From assembly GCA_022844265.1 (NCBI GenBank), contig JALHMA010000004.1:15182-56932 (forward strand): a stretch of DNA of 41,751 bases. Reading direction: 5' to 3'. Source of the DNA: Saprospiraceae bacterium (lineage in GTDB: Bacteria; Bacteroidota; Bacteroidia; Chitinophagales; Saprospiraceae). Below are positions 1 to 9,012 of this stretch, one piece after another; positions within the stretch are counted from its first letter, which is position 1; every line of letters begins with the position of its first letter. A program made the position numbers and the translations under genes. The notes under the pieces were generated by a model, which saw only the letters and a list, made by a program, of their open reading frames with translations, was not told where the DNA came from and did not search any database.

Positions 1-1595
1 GCAGGATTATCTGAAATAACGGATAATGTAGCGCCGGTGCCGGTTATGATGACCGTATCGGAAGGGAAAAACGCCGTAAAATCCACCGGCGGCGGTACGA
101 TAAAATCGGCTATCGACTCACAGTCGTTGGCGTCTTGTATGGTAACGCTGTAACTGCCTGGCGCGATGCCTGTCGCGACAGAATCTTGTTGTCCGTCGCT
201 CCACAGGTATGTTAAAGGAGGTGTGGCGCCTTCAATTTGCAGAGATACGGTCGCTTCAGGCGTGTCCAGACACCCCGGGGTGACATCCACCGAAAGGGTG
301 ATCTGGCAACAATCCTCTACAAGTATCTGGCGGGTGGTACTTATTTCACAACCAAGCGAGGTTTTGATGGTCATGGTGATTAATTTCTGCCCCGGCGCCT
401 GGTAAGTAACCGTATGCGGCCCGGAGGTAGTGGCAAAACTGGGCGAAGCGCCCTCCCCGAAGGTCCATCCCCAATCCGTAATTATACCTTGTTGGAAACT
501 GGAAGAATCGGAAAATATAATACTATCGCCCAGACAAATGTTGTCATCGGGGTCATCGGTTTTAATGGCAGCCACAGGCCCCGTGAATATTACGGTTCCG
601 CCCCAATCCACCTGAAATCCGTTTCCGCTGGAAGTGAAGTTGTTGACAACCAATGCGTAGGTGTTGCCCGCCTGTACATCCATAAACCGCAAAAAATTAT
701 CCTCGTTCGTACCCAGGCAGCCCGCGCCATGGTCAATATCGGTGGAAGAAGCGTTTAGTCCGGTAGGCCCCATACAAGGACTTGCCGGGTCAAAATCGCC
801 GGCTGCCATACAGCGTTCAACGATTTTTCCGGCGCAATTTCCCATTCCGTTCGGCAACCGGTACACTATAAAATCGAGGTCGTCGGCAGCGTTGTTGGGC
901 GTTAATTTGAATTCCAGTGTGCCATTGTTGGCCGCAGTAAATGTATACCAGGTTGAATTGGATTCTGCAAATGCGCCGCCAAAACAGGGGGCATCGTCTA
1001 ATTCAAACGGGTCTGCACCCGGCCCGGCCACTGCCTGCACATTAAAAGACGATTTGTCGCACAGCGGAATAGCCGTAGGGCAATCGCCTGCAATCCCTCC
1101 GTCAAAAAAGAAATTGCTCACACAAAACTGGAAAGTGCCGGGTGTTGCGCCGTCTACCCTGAAAAAATAACTGTTGCCGGGAATCAGGTTTTCTACCCGC
1201 AATTCTGTCACGCCGAATCCGAAGAACAGTGGATCCGCTTCACAACCCAACAGATTCAGGGCATCGCAGGATCCTTCATACAGGGCCACTGCCGGGGATA
1301 GCAAGGTGCCGCCCGGGGTACTGCTGGCTCCATTGATGACGATCACCACATTCGGTGCAATCGCCGTAAATTGGTACCAGACATCGTGCGGAGCACCGGT
1401 AAAACAGCCTGGTACGGGTACATTGCTCGGCGTTGCAAAAAGGTTGTTACCCGCATTGAGCGGCGAACAAAAGTTGCTCGGGTCTGCTATCTCAAATGCT
1501 CCGGAGCAATCATTGTTGGATTGAGCGATGAGTGTTGATACAGTACAGAAAAAAAGTAAAATACCAAAGGCCAATCGTTGGGTAAATGTTTGCAT
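1..1595 (-). CDS. Secreted PKD / SprB-repeat surface protein, C-terminus beyond window
   Basis: The reading frame is open from an ATG at 1593-1595 to the left edge, so about 531 residues of the N-terminal part are visible and the C-terminus is missing. It begins with a signal peptide (MQTFTQRLAFGILLFF, ending near LIAQ). Two successive beta-rich modules follow, of the kind that starts NDCSGAFEI... and is repeated near GDCPTAIPLC, with paired cysteines. A PKD-like domain lies around residues 365-430 (WGWTFGEG, then a YQAPG turn). An SprB-type repeat comes next, with the signature SYSVTIQDANDCES. Such proteins in Bacteroidota are large cell-surface or secreted adhesins that usually end in a gliding-motility/T9SS sorting domain; that end would be off the window, so T9SS export is inference. 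It starts 19 bp after the stop of the PPC-domain gene on the same strand, so the two may be co-transcribed. Confidence 0.85.
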   Translation of the reverse strand, partial: MQTFTQRLAFGILLFFCTVSTLIAQSNNDCSGAFEIADPSNFCSPLNAGNNLFATPSNVPVPGCFTGAPHDVWYQFTAIAPNVVIVINGASSTPGGTLLSPAVALYEGSCDALNLLGCEADPLFFGFGVTELRVENLIPGNSYFFRVDGATPGTFQFCVSNFFFDGGIAGDCPTAIPLCDKSSFNVQAVAGPGADPFELDDAPCFGGAFAESNSTWYTFTAANNGTLEFKLTPNNAADDLDFIVYRLPNGMGNCAGKIVERCMAAGDFDPASPCMGPTGLNASSTDIDHGAGCLGTNEDNFLRFMDVQAGNTYALVVNNFTSSGNGFQVDWGGTVIFTGPVAAIKTDDPDDNICLGDSIIFSDSSSFQQGIITDWGWTFGEGASPSFATTSGPHTVTYQAPGQKLITMTIKTSLGCEISTTRQILVEDCCQITLSVDVTPGCLDTPEATVSLQIEGATPPLTYLWSDGQQDSVATGIAPGSYSVTIQDANDCESIADFIVPPPVDFTAFFPSDTVIITGTGATLSVISDNP

Positions 1596-1614
1596 ACAGT
1601 AGGAAGATTTTGGT

Positions 1615-2010
1615 TTAACGTGGACTGATTTTTAATTCTTTATAAGTGGTTACAGGGTCGGTTTCACGGCTGAATTTAAGGTGATTGGCTTCTCCAATCA
1701 CAATTTCTGCCGTTGTATGAATGATACTTCCTTCCAGCAAATGTCCGCCAATGGTATTGCCCAGGTTGTCGGATATCGAAATATGCAGGTGTGAGCCGTC
1801 TGGCGATAAGGTACCGACAAGTGAAACAATCTCAAACATCTCCACCCGGCTGAGGGCATCGGGTTGGTTGGCGGGTCGTATCATGGCTTGCCGAAGGCTG
1901 CCTACACAAGTGACTATAAAACCGGCTTGTAGATGTTGCGCTCGGGCAAAAGCATCAATTGCGCGTTTTAAATCTTGACCAGGTAATAAGCGAAGGGCAT
2001 GAACCGTCAT
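1615..2010 (-). CDS. PPC (DUF296) domain protein
   Basis: This 131-residue protein consists of a single PPC domain, the fold found in plant AT-hook nuclear proteins and as stand-alone bacterial proteins. Characteristic features are the N-terminal LRLLPGQDL strand, the loop after [10 protein letters not shown], the [11 protein letters not shown] strand and the conserved [18 protein letters not shown] block near residues 88-105. Bacterial stand-alone members form trimers; their ligand and role are not established, so no function is assigned. The start codon (1608-2010 frame, ATG at 2008-2010) is 87 bp from the TonB receptor start on the other strand. A 7-of-8 match to the Bacteroidota -7 box (GAATTTTG, minus strand, 2045-2052) lies upstream. 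It is probably the first gene of a unit with the PKD protein downstream. Confidence 0.85.
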   Translation of the reverse strand: MTVHALRLLPGQDLKRAIDAFARAQHLQAGFIVTCVGSLRQAMIRPANQPDALSRVEMFEIVSLVGTLSPDGSHLHISISDNLGNTIGGHLLEGSIIHTTAEIVIGEANHLKFSRETDPVTTYKELKISPR

Positions 2011-2097
2011 AATTTGAATTTTTTTTGGGAGAAATACAAGGTGGCAAAATTCTTTACTTTTACGCCGTTTCCAAATTCATTTTCCAAAAACTTAACC

Positions 2098-4437
2098 ATG
2101 AGAATTCTTTTTGCCATTCTTCTTTTTTTTACAAATTATACCTTTTTTGCCCAAAATGCCACCCTGCAAGGGACGGTAACCGATACCAGGACCTCCGAGG
2201 TATTGCCTGGCGTGACGGTACGGGTCGGTTCAGGAGGCGCGGCTACGGATGCAAACGGCAATTATAAATTATCGTTGTCCGCTGGCGCCCATACTGTTGT
2301 TTTTTCTTTTGTTGGATATGAATCCAGGACACAGGATATTCGCCTGGAGGTTGGACAAACCCTGGAACTGAACGTAACCCTCGGCGATGCCGACAACCTG
2401 CTGCAACAGGCCACCGTGACGGCAGGGAAATTTGAAAAGCCGTTGGGGGAGGTAACCGTTTCCCTGGAAGTACTCAAACCACGCCTGCTGGAAAACACCA
2501 ACACTACCTCCGTCGATGACGTTTTGGCCAAGGTGCCCGGCGTGAGTATGATAGACGGACAGGCATCAATCCGGGGCGGTTCGGGTTTCTCTTACGGAGC
2601 CGGCACCCGCGTGCTGTTGTTGGTAGACGATATTCCTGCCTTGCAGGTCGATGCAGGTTACCCCAACTGGGATGACTTCCCGGTGGAAAATATCGCGCAG
2701 ATTGAGGTGTTGAAAGGCGCCGCGTCTTCCTTGTACGGTTCTTCTGCCATGAACGGCATTATTAACATCCGAACCGGTTTTGCAAAAGATAAACCCGAAA
2801 CGGAAGCCGCTTATTTCGTCCGTACCTGGGGCGATCCGAAAGACGCTGGTAAAAAATGGTGGGGACAGGATACTTCAGGCCTGGCACAACCCTTTGAAAC
2901 GGGAGCCAGTTTTGTACACCGCCGCAAAGCAGGCAAATTGGATTTTGTGTTCGGAACGTACGGACTTATTCGCGATAGTTACAACAGGGATACGTACAGC
3001 AGGTACGGCCGTATCACGCCCAATTTTCGTTATCGCGTCAACGACCGGCTCACCCTGGGCCTGAATACCAATTTCAACTTTGGCCGCAGCGGTAGTTTCT
3101 TCATTTGGGGCAACGACAGCACAGGGGCCTATCAACCGGGATTAAACTCTTCTTCCAAATCATTGGGCCGCTTCCGGTACAATATAGACCCAACCGTTCA
3201 ATACTTCGATGCTGCAGGCAACCGGCACAAATTCCTGGGTCGTTTTTTCTCCGTTAACAACAACAACGACGGCAACCAAAGCAATAGCAGCAAGATGTTA
3301 TACGGTGAATACCAGGTGCAGCGGCAGGTGAAAAACCTGGTGGCGACCGCCGGCATAGTGGGCATTTATACCACCGTTACTGCCGGTTTGTATGGAAATG
3401 CCGATTATACCAACCGCAACCTGGCCGGTTATTTTCAGATGGATTATAAAGCATTTAACCGGCTGAATCTGTCCGCCGGAGTGCGATACGAACAAAACAG
3501 GCTTAGTAGTCCCGACTCGACGCTGCTCCCCGACAATACCATATATGTCATTCCCGGCGGCGTGACCAAAGAAGCCAAACCTGTTTTTCGGTTGGGCGCC
3601 AATTATCAGGCGGGCAAGGCAACCTATTTCCGCGCTTCCTGGGGACAGGGCTACCGCTATCCGACCATTGCCGAAAAATTTATCAATACCAGTTTCAGCG
3701 GCGCCAATTCCGTAGCGCCCAATCCTGCGCTCGTAAGCGAAACCGGCTGGTCGGCAGAATTAGCCCTGAAACAGGGGTTTCGCCTGGGCGCCTGGCAGGG
3801 TTACGTCGACGTTGCCGGATTTGTGCAGGAATACGAACAAATGATGGAGTTTGTGTTTTCAAAAATACAATTTGTGCCCGGGCAGGGACTGGGCGCATTG
3901 TTTCAGTCTCAAAACCAGGGTAATACCCGCATCCGTGGCGCCGAGATTTCCGTTTTGGGACAGGGAAAACTCGGTCCGGGTACCTTGTTTCTGATTGCAG
4001 GATACACCAACATCAATCCCCAATACAAAAACTGGAGCCGGGACGCCGGTTATGTTGAATCGAGTGGCGAAATCAGCCGCTATTGGGGCAGCTCGGACAC
4101 CCTGGAGAATGTGTTGAAATATCGTTTCAAACACACCGTCAAATGGGATTCGGAATACCAGGTCGGACGCACGTCCTTCGGGCTTTCCGTACAGTACAAC
4201 AGCAACATGGATGCCGTCGACCGGGTGTTTGAGTTCTTTTTGCCGGGGGTAAAAAACTTTAGAGATACACACAACAACGGTTTCAGCGTGGTAGATATTC
4301 GCGCAGCACATCGCTTTGGCAAGCACCTTAAAATCAGTGCTTTATGTAACAACATACTCAATGAAGAGTACAGTTACCGACCGGCTCAACTCGAAGCGCC
4401 CCGAACATATACCCTTCGTTTTGACTGGAAAATGTAG
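2098..4437 (+). CDS. TonB-dependent outer membrane receptor
   Basis: A TonB-gated outer membrane beta-barrel that imports a substrate from the medium; the substrate cannot be told from sequence. I start at 2098 because [19 protein letters not shown] is a clean signal peptide; an in-frame ATG at 1999 would run into the divergent PPC gene. Order of domains: signal peptide 1-19; carboxypeptidase-D regulatory-like domain about 22-105 ([17 protein letters not shown], ending [10 protein letters not shown]); plug about 120-240 ([47 protein letters not shown]); then a long barrel with alternating aromatic strands. It ends in an aromatic/hydrophobic strand ([10 protein letters not shown]) as barrels recognised by BAM do. 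The length of 779 residues is usual for this class. No SusD partner is adjacent, which argues against a polysaccharide-utilisation locus. A near -7 box TACTTTTA lies at 2055-2062. Confidence 0.95.
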   Translation: MRILFAILLFFTNYTFFAQNATLQGTVTDTRTSEVLPGVTVRVGSGGAATDANGNYKLSLSAGAHTVVFSFVGYESRTQDIRLEVGQTLELNVTLGDADNLLQQATVTAGKFEKPLGEVTVSLEVLKPRLLENTNTTSVDDVLAKVPGVSMIDGQASIRGGSGFSYGAGTRVLLLVDDIPALQVDAGYPNWDDFPVENIAQIEVLKGAASSLYGSSAMNGIINIRTGFAKDKPETEAAYFVRTWGDPKDAGKKWWGQDTSGLAQPFETGASFVHRRKAGKLDFVFGTYGLIRDSYNRDTYSRYGRITPNFRYRVNDRLTLGLNTNFNFGRSGSFFIWGNDSTGAYQPGLNSSSKSLGRFRYNIDPTVQYFDAAGNRHKFLGRFFSVNNNNDGNQSNSSKMLYGEYQVQRQVKNLVATAGIVGIYTTVTAGLYGNADYTNRNLAGYFQMDYKAFNRLNLSAGVRYEQNRLSSPDSTLLPDNTIYVIPGGVTKEAKPVFRLGANYQAGKATYFRASWGQGYRYPTIAEKFINTSFSGANSVAPNPALVSETGWSAELALKQGFRLGAWQGYVDVAGFVQEYEQMMEFVFSKIQFVPGQGLGALFQSQNQGNTRIRGAEISVLGQGKLGPGTLFLIAGYTNINPQYKNWSRDAGYVESSGEISRYWGSSDTLENVLKYRFKHTVKWDSEYQVGRTSFGLSVQYNSNMDAVDRVFEFFLPGVKNFRDTHNNGFSVVDIRAAHRFGKHLKISALCNNILNEEYSYRPAQLEAPRTYTLRFDWKM

Positions 4438-4474
4438 CAAATGTGGCCCGGTATTCGTAGCATTGCCCCGCTTT

Positions 4475-4585
4475 ACCCGCCGAAGCCTTTTTAGGCGAAG
4501 GAGGGTTATACCACTAAAACCTTACCCGCCGAAGCCTTTTTAATCGCCATAGCCCACGGGCGAAGGTGGTGAGGCGAAGGAGGGT
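4475..4585. repeat. REP-like GCCGAAGCC palindromic repeats, two copies
   Basis: Two copies of an imperfect palindrome with the pattern ACCCGCCGAAGCC-T-rich centre-AGGCGAAGGAGGGT lie at 4475-4506 and 4524-4585. The second copy is expanded in the centre by a related piece (ATCGCCATAGCCCACGGGCGAAGG). Related copies occur at 5264-5307 and 35677-35709. They follow the TonB receptor stop. The rest of the 4438-4756 spacer holds only the GAGTAT palindrome at 4630-4724 and an A/T-rich leader. Confidence 0.75.
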
Positions 4586-4629
4586 CAAACCACTCAAACC
4601 TGACTATAACCTAATACAGAGTCGCCTGA

Positions 4630-4724
4630 TTTTTTTGAGTATCTGAAGATTTGAGTATTCGAGTATCTGACTGATAACGAATCATTTATACTCAAATGCT
4701 CGCATCCTCGAATATTCAAAAATT
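4630..4724. repeat. Imperfect inverted repeat, GAGTAT family
   Basis: The arms 4630-4666 and 4688-4724 pair at roughly 29 of 37 positions by eye. Each arm is built of short imperfect units of the type TTGAGTATTC / GAGTATCTGA. It lies between the TonB receptor (ends 4437) and the lipoprotein gene (starts 4757) and probably folds into a long weak hairpin in the transcript. Confidence 0.65.
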
Positions 4725-4756
4725 TAGATGACACAGTACTAAACACTAAATAACCC

Positions 4757-5194
4757 ATGAAGAAACTACTTTACTTCGTCCTGTTATTTGCGGTAGTGCA
4801 GGCGGTCGCATGTCGAAACCGCAATCAAAACCAGGCTGTAGCCACTGAAGTTTCGGAACAATCCAGGTCTGCTCCTGACAACAATGATTTGCTGGAGGCA
4901 TTGCAGGGCAAGTGGAGAAGCGACTCGGATTCGACATATGTGCTGGAAATTTCAGACGATACCCTGCGCCATATCAACAACGGACAATTGAGTGCTGAAA
5001 CGGCTATAGAAGTTGACGGCTCCTGCATCAATACGGCTTGCCCGGACGCCGATGCAGCCGATGGCTGGTGCTTTTTGGAAAAAGGGCAGTTTGATATTCA
5101 GTGTCATTTGGTTTTAAAATGCAATGAAAATGAATTGAAATATGTCGCAACCGGGGCCGCAAACGGACAGTTGTCATTTAAAAAAGTCAGATAA
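4757..5194 (+). CDS. Small lipoprotein of unknown function
   Basis: The protein has 145 residues. It starts with a lipoprotein signal peptide (MKKLLYFVLLFAVVQAVAC), with the lipidated cysteine predicted at residue 19, followed by a short Asn/Gln-rich linker. The mature part (about residues 48-145) reads as a small beta-rich domain (GKWRSDSDSTYVLEIS, LRHINNGQLSAE) and contains four more cysteines (CINTAC, GWCFLE, IQCHLVLKC), perhaps forming disulfides. The pattern 'residual amount needed, display of state' resembles small lipocalin-like lipoproteins of Bacteroidota, but I do not recognise a family and assign no function. It stands alone between repeat-filled spacers. Confidence 0.8.
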   Translation: MKKLLYFVLLFAVVQAVACRNRNQNQAVATEVSEQSRSAPDNNDLLEALQGKWRSDSDSTYVLEISDDTLRHINNGQLSAETAIEVDGSCINTACPDADAADGWCFLEKGQFDIQCHLVLKCNENELKYVATGAANGQLSFKKVR

Positions 5195-5263
5195 CCGTTT
5201 TTTAAGGCGCCACTTCTTTATTTTCGCCCCGGAAAGGCAAAAGGCAATGCTTCCTCAACTTTT

Positions 5264-5307
5264 ACCCGCCGTAGCCCAGGGCCGAAAAGGGTAAGGCAAA
5301 GGAGGGT
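5264..5307. repeat. REP-like GCCGAAG-family repeat, diverged copy
   Basis: A diverged copy of the palindromic family seen at 4475: it begins ACCCGCCGTAGCCC and ends AAGGCAAAGGAGGGT. It lies downstream of the lipoprotein gene stop at 5194 and just before the 94-nt TAATAAC element. Confidence 0.6.
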
Positions 5308-5339
5308 ACTCAACATGCTCAACTGCTTCACTTTTAGTC

Positions 5340-5433
5340 TAAGTAATCAGGCAAAATTAGTTTTGGCTAAATTATTTGTAAATGATTGATTATCAACACA
5401 AATAACCAATAACTAATAACGAATAACTACTTA
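5340..5433 (+). mobile_element. 94-nt TAATAAC element (MITE-like), copy 1
   Basis: This element runs from TAAGTAATCAGGC to AATAACTACTTA; its ends form a short inverted repeat, TAAGTA at both outer ends. The inner part carries TTATTTGTAAATG, TTGATTATCAACAC and then a run of ATAAC words (AATAACCAATAACTAATAAC). It is the same length as, and matches by eye at about 89 of 94 positions, the minus-strand copy at 16954-17047. It ends 17 bp before the start codon at 5451. Confidence 0.8.
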
Positions 5434-5450
5434 AATATCCATTTCAATAA

Positions 5451-6065
5451 ATGTTTACGATCAATATTTATCTTCGTTTTGCCCTGATTGCGGGCGGTAT
5501 ACTGTCCGGTATTGTGTTGTGGGCGATATATGGTTTCTGGTACGGATTCCCTTTCTTACTGGTTGGTATTATTTTGCTGATCGGGTATCTCATGCTGGGT
5601 ACCATACTTTCTACCAATATGTTGGTGAGCCAACAGCGGCTCGACGAAGCCGAACAACGTTTGAAACTCACTTTTTTCCCAAAACTGCTGCTGGTGGGTT
5701 ATAAAGGGGTATATTTTATGACGCATGGAGGAATTGCGATGCAAAAGCGCGACTTTGTAACGGCAGAGGTATGGGTAAAAAAAGCCCTGGATGCAGGATT
5801 GCCCTCCGACAATGAACGCGGCGCGGCGCTTATGCAAATGGTCATGATTGCTGCCGGCAAAAACAACATCAAAGCGGCCCAGTCGCATTTCGCCGATTTG
5901 AAAAAATTGAATATCACAGAGCCTACGCTAAAGGAGCAGGTAAAAGAAATCGAAAAACAACTCAAACAAGCCGGTCAGGGCATGAATCCATCTACTATGG
6001 CTATGATGGGCGGGCGAAACGGTTTCAGGCCGGGCGGAAAACGCAGGCAACCAAAAATGCGCTAA
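5451..6065 (+). CDS. Small membrane protein with TPR-like tail
   Basis: The protein has 204 residues. Two hydrophobic helices at about 8-27 and 30-52 (LRFALIAGGILSGIVLWAIY and FPFLLVGIILLIGYLML) form a membrane hairpin. A soluble part follows with helical pairs that look like degenerate tetratricopeptide repeats (HGGIAMQKRDFVTAEVWVKKAL, then RGAALMQMVMIAAGKNNIKAAQSHF). The tail is basic and rich in Gly/Arg (GGRNGFRPGGKRRQPKMR). I do not recognise a named family; a membrane-anchored protein-protein interaction role is inference. The start codon lies 17 bp after the end of a TAATAAC element, which therefore forms the 5' leader. Confidence 0.8.
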   Translation: MFTINIYLRFALIAGGILSGIVLWAIYGFWYGFPFLLVGIILLIGYLMLGTILSTNMLVSQQRLDEAEQRLKLTFFPKLLLVGYKGVYFMTHGGIAMQKRDFVTAEVWVKKALDAGLPSDNERGAALMQMVMIAAGKNNIKAAQSHFADLKKLNITEPTLKEQVKEIEKQLKQAGQGMNPSTMAMMGGRNGFRPGGKRRQPKMR

Positions 6066-6090
6066 TGCTATAAGTTTTCATTTCTTTTTG

Positions 6091-6098
6091 CACTTTTG
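6091..6098 (+). promoter_or_regulatory. Probable -7 box of the transhydrogenase operon
   Basis: CACTTTTG matches the Bacteroidota -7 consensus TAnnTTTG at all but the first base, and is followed by CC as in other promoters of this window. It lies 23 bp before the pntA alpha1 start. No good -33 TTTG was found at the usual spacing. Confidence 0.45.
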
Positions 6099-6121
6099 CC
6101 TCTTACTTAATTTCTTCATCC

Positions 6122-7234
6122 ATGCAGATTGGCGTTCCAAAAGAAAATTATCCCGGCGAATTGCGCGCCGCACTTATTCCAAACGACGTAAAAAAACTGA
6201 CTGGCCTGGGCGCTTCCATACTCATTGAGTCGGGGTTGGGCGATGGTATTCGTGTGCCTGACAGCGAATATGAAAAAGCCGGAGCGGTTGTTACAAAAGA
6301 CCGGAACGCCGTGCTGCAATCCGATATGGTGCTGCGTCTCCGCAAACCGGAAGATGCAGATGTCGCCTTGCTGAAACCCGGCGCAATTCACGTCAGTTAC
6401 CTCGATCCGTTTAATGAAAAAGCCCTGCTGAATAGTCTGGCTGAACGCGGTGTGACTGCTATTTCCATGGAATTGATCCCGCGCAGCACACGTGCCCAAA
6501 AAATGGACTCGCTCAGTTCGCAAGCCAGTCTGGCCGGTTATGCGGCAGTTATCCTGGCTGCCGAACGGACCGATCGCGTTTTCCCGATGATGACAACCCC
6601 GGCAGGCACCATTTCTCCGTCGCGTGTATTTATTATCGGAGCAGGCGTAGCCGGTTTGCAGGCTATCGCAACAGCCAAGCGCCTCGGCGCACGCGTGGAT
6701 GCCTTTGATACCCGCCCCGTAGTGGCCGAACAGGTCAAATCGCTGGGCGCCCGTTTTGTTGAAGTTGACCTGGGTGAAACCGGACAAACAAAAGACGGAT
6801 ATGCCAAAGCGCTGACGGAAGAACAACTGCAAAAACAACGGGAAGTGATGGCCAAACAATGCGCAATGAGCGATATTGTGGTGACGACGGCCCAGGTGTT
6901 CGGCCGTAAAGCGCCTGTTATTATTACCAAAGAAATGGTTGCCGGGATGCGCCCGGGCAGTATTCTGGTCGATCTGGCTGTGGAAAGCGGCGGCAACGTG
7001 GAAGGCGCCGAACTGGGCAAGGAAGTGGACGTAAACGGCGTTAAAATACTCGGTTTAGCCAATCTGCCGGGTCGCGTGGCAGTGCATGCCAGCCAAATGT
7101 ATTCGGCCAACCTGTACAACCTGACGGATGAATTCTGGGACAAGGAAAACAAAGTTATTCGTGTAGATATGGAAGACGATATCCTGCAAAGTTGCGTGGT
7201 AACCCATGCCGGAAAAGTGCTCCGGGAGTTCTGA
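6122..7234 (+). CDS. pntAA: NAD(P) transhydrogenase alpha1 subunit (NAD-binding)
   Basis: This is the soluble NAD(H)-binding domain I of the proton-translocating transhydrogenase, which moves hydride between NADH and NADP+ using the proton gradient and supplies NADPH. The N-terminus MQIGVPKE is that of the AlaDH/PNT family. RAQKMDSLSSQ at 124-134 is the conserved mobile-loop segment, and the Rossmann motif VFIIGAGVAGLQA sits near 169-181. The length of 370 residues is that of a stand-alone alpha1 chain; the membrane helices that follow in E. coli PntA are encoded by the next gene. It is the first gene of a three-gene operon. Confidence 0.96.
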   Translation: MQIGVPKENYPGELRAALIPNDVKKLTGLGASILIESGLGDGIRVPDSEYEKAGAVVTKDRNAVLQSDMVLRLRKPEDADVALLKPGAIHVSYLDPFNEKALLNSLAERGVTAISMELIPRSTRAQKMDSLSSQASLAGYAAVILAAERTDRVFPMMTTPAGTISPSRVFIIGAGVAGLQAIATAKRLGARVDAFDTRPVVAEQVKSLGARFVEVDLGETGQTKDGYAKALTEEQLQKQREVMAKQCAMSDIVVTTAQVFGRKAPVIITKEMVAGMRPGSILVDLAVESGGNVEGAELGKEVDVNGVKILGLANLPGRVAVHASQMYSANLYNLTDEFWDKENKVIRVDMEDDILQSCVVTHAGKVLREF

Positions 7235-7282
7235 TCCCAACTATCCAAGCTCAACTTTATTATTCACATTCAATTAGTTATC

Positions 7283-7588
7283 GTGGAAACAACCGTACTT
7301 ACTTTCCTGCTTTTCATCCTGGTACTGGCTATTTTTCTGGGTGTCGAAATTATTTCCAAAGTGCCGTCCCTGTTGCACACGCCGCTGATGTCAGGTTCCA
7401 ATGCCATTTCAGGTATTACCGTTTTGGGGGCGATTTTAGCCGCAGGTTTGGCAAAGGGTGTTGGTAACAACGATTTTGCAGCCTTGCTGGGCGGAATTGC
7501 AGTCGCGCTGGCTATGATTAATGTGGTAGGCGGTTATTTTGTGACCGACCGCATGTTGGACATGTTCAAGAAAAAAGAAAAAAAATAA
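7283..7588 (+). CDS. pntAB: NAD(P) transhydrogenase alpha2 subunit (membrane)
   Basis: The protein has 101 residues with three to four hydrophobic helices: VLTFLLFILVLAIFLGVEII, the SGITVLGAILAAG segment and GGIAVALAMINVVGGYFV, ending in a lysine-rich tail (KKKEKK). This matches the membrane part of PntA (domain II, alpha side) as a separate polypeptide, as in Rhodospirillum-type split enzymes. The start is GTG at 7283, supported by the conserved N-terminal hydrophobic segment following immediately. It lies 48 bp after alpha1 and 9 bp before beta. Confidence 0.93.
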   Translation: METTVLTFLLFILVLAIFLGVEIISKVPSLLHTPLMSGSNAISGITVLGAILAAGLAKGVGNNDFAALLGGIAVALAMINVVGGYFVTDRMLDMFKKKEKK

Positions 7589-7597
7589 GCGCTCCTT

Positions 7598-8989
7598 ATG
7601 GATCTGAATACACTGATTAATATCGTTTATATCCTTTCGGCGATCACTTTCATCCTCGGTTTCAAATTGATGAGCAGCCCGGAATCTGCCAAACGAGGCA
7701 ATCTTATTTCGGGCGCCGGCATGGCTGCGGCCATCATTGTTACGTTGATGGACCTGCATGTCGAACGATACGAGTATATCTTGATCGGGGTTGCTGTGGG
7801 TACGGCGATTGGCCTTTGGCTCGCTTACAAAACGCCTATGACTGGTATGCCCCAAATGGTGGGCCTGCTCAATGGTTTTGGCGGCCTGGCATCACTTTTT
7901 GTGGCTTGGGGCGAATACCACGCACATCCGGAAGGGCAGGGTATTTCCGGCGGCCTTATTCTGTGGCTGACAGCCATCATCGGGGCTGTTACCTTTTCCG
8001 GTTCACTTATCGCCTGGGCAAAACTGGAAGAAAAATTTATTTCAGGTAAACCTATTACCTATAATGGACAACAGATCGTAACCGGAGCAATTCTTCTCGG
8101 TATACTTGCTACCGGCGTTTTGTTTGCCATGGACACGGTAGCGCCGGAGGCTTATCGCTATTTTGCAGTATTTGCCGTGCTGGCGCTGGCATTGGGTATT
8201 GCCCTGGTAATACCTATTGGTGGGGCTGACATGCCTGTGGTGATCTGTTTGCTGAACAGTTATTCCGGTATGGCTGCCTGTGCCTCCGGTTTTATCGTGC
8301 AGAACAACCTGCTCATTGTAGCAGGCGCTCTGGTGGGCGCCAGTGGTATTATCCTGACACTCATCATGTGCAAAGCCATGAATCGCTCGGTAGCAAATGT
8401 ATTTCTGGGCGGATTCGGCGCCGCTCCGACGGGCGCCTCGGCAGAAGTTTTTGGTGAAATCAAGGAAGTAAAAGCAAGCGATGCTTACCTGATTCTGGAA
8501 GCGGCCAACCGCGTCGTCATTGTACCCGGATACGGTCTGGCCGTATCACAGGCCCAACACGCCGTACGTGAGTTGACCGAAGCGCTGGAAAAAAACGGTG
8601 CGGACGTCAGTTTCGCCATTCACCCGGTAGCAGGACGTATGCCCGGCCACATGAATGTATTGCTGGCAGAAGCCAACATATCTTATGATGCGATGGTGGA
8701 AATGGACGCCATCAATCCTCAAATGGATAGCGTCAATGTCTGTATGATCATCGGCGCCAACGACGTCGTGAACCCTGCCGCGCAGGAAGATAAAAACAGC
8801 CCCTTGTGGGGTATGCCTATCATTCAAGCCAGCCGCGCCCAAACGGTGATCGTTATGAAACGCGGTAAAGGCAAAGGTTTTGCCGGCGTGGAAAACCCGC
8901 TCTTTTTCAAAAACAACTGCCGGATGCTGTATGGCGATGCCAAGAGTAGTTTGCAGACACTGGTAGCGGAGTTTAAAGGCGGCAGTTGA
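7598..8989 (+). CDS. pntB: NAD(P) transhydrogenase beta subunit
   Basis: This chain has 463 residues. The N-terminal two thirds (about 1-265) are a bundle of hydrophobic helices forming the proton channel, with the conserved GLLNGFGGLAS segment. The C-terminal domain III binds NADP(H): VVIVPGYGLAVSQAQ carries the GYGLAVSQAQ fingerprint, and IIGANDVVNPAAQ is the second nucleotide loop. The end KSSLQTLVAEF is typical. The length is normal, so the split three-gene enzyme looks complete and functional. The stop is followed by the long CACATAG palindrome that separates it from the convergent amidohydrolase. Confidence 0.96.
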   Translation: MDLNTLINIVYILSAITFILGFKLMSSPESAKRGNLISGAGMAAAIIVTLMDLHVERYEYILIGVAVGTAIGLWLAYKTPMTGMPQMVGLLNGFGGLASLFVAWGEYHAHPEGQGISGGLILWLTAIIGAVTFSGSLIAWAKLEEKFISGKPITYNGQQIVTGAILLGILATGVLFAMDTVAPEAYRYFAVFAVLALALGIALVIPIGGADMPVVICLLNSYSGMAACASGFIVQNNLLIVAGALVGASGIILTLIMCKAMNRSVANVFLGGFGAAPTGASAEVFGEIKEVKASDAYLILEAANRVVIVPGYGLAVSQAQHAVRELTEALEKNGADVSFAIHPVAGRMPGHMNVLLAEANISYDAMVEMDAINPQMDSVNVCMIIGANDVVNPAAQEDKNSPLWGMPIIQASRAQTVIVMKRGKGKGFAGVENPLFFKNNCRMLYGDAKSSLQTLVAEFKGGS

Positions 8990-9012
8990 TTTAAGTAAAA
9001 TATGAATTATCC

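Noticed and set aside
1-1595. Several plus-strand open frames of 60-170 codons
   Set aside because: They are shadows: the minus strand gives one uninterrupted frame with a signal peptide, a PKD domain and an SprB repeat.
2025-2062. Complete -33/-7 promoter for the TonB receptor
   Set aside because: TTTG at 2024-2027 and TACTTTTA at 2055-2062 are 27 bp apart, too far for the usual 19-bp spacing; only a weak -7 box is kept.
7283-7588. Split transhydrogenase as a broken gene
   Set aside because: Separate alpha1 and alpha2 chains are a normal arrangement, and all three subunits are complete.
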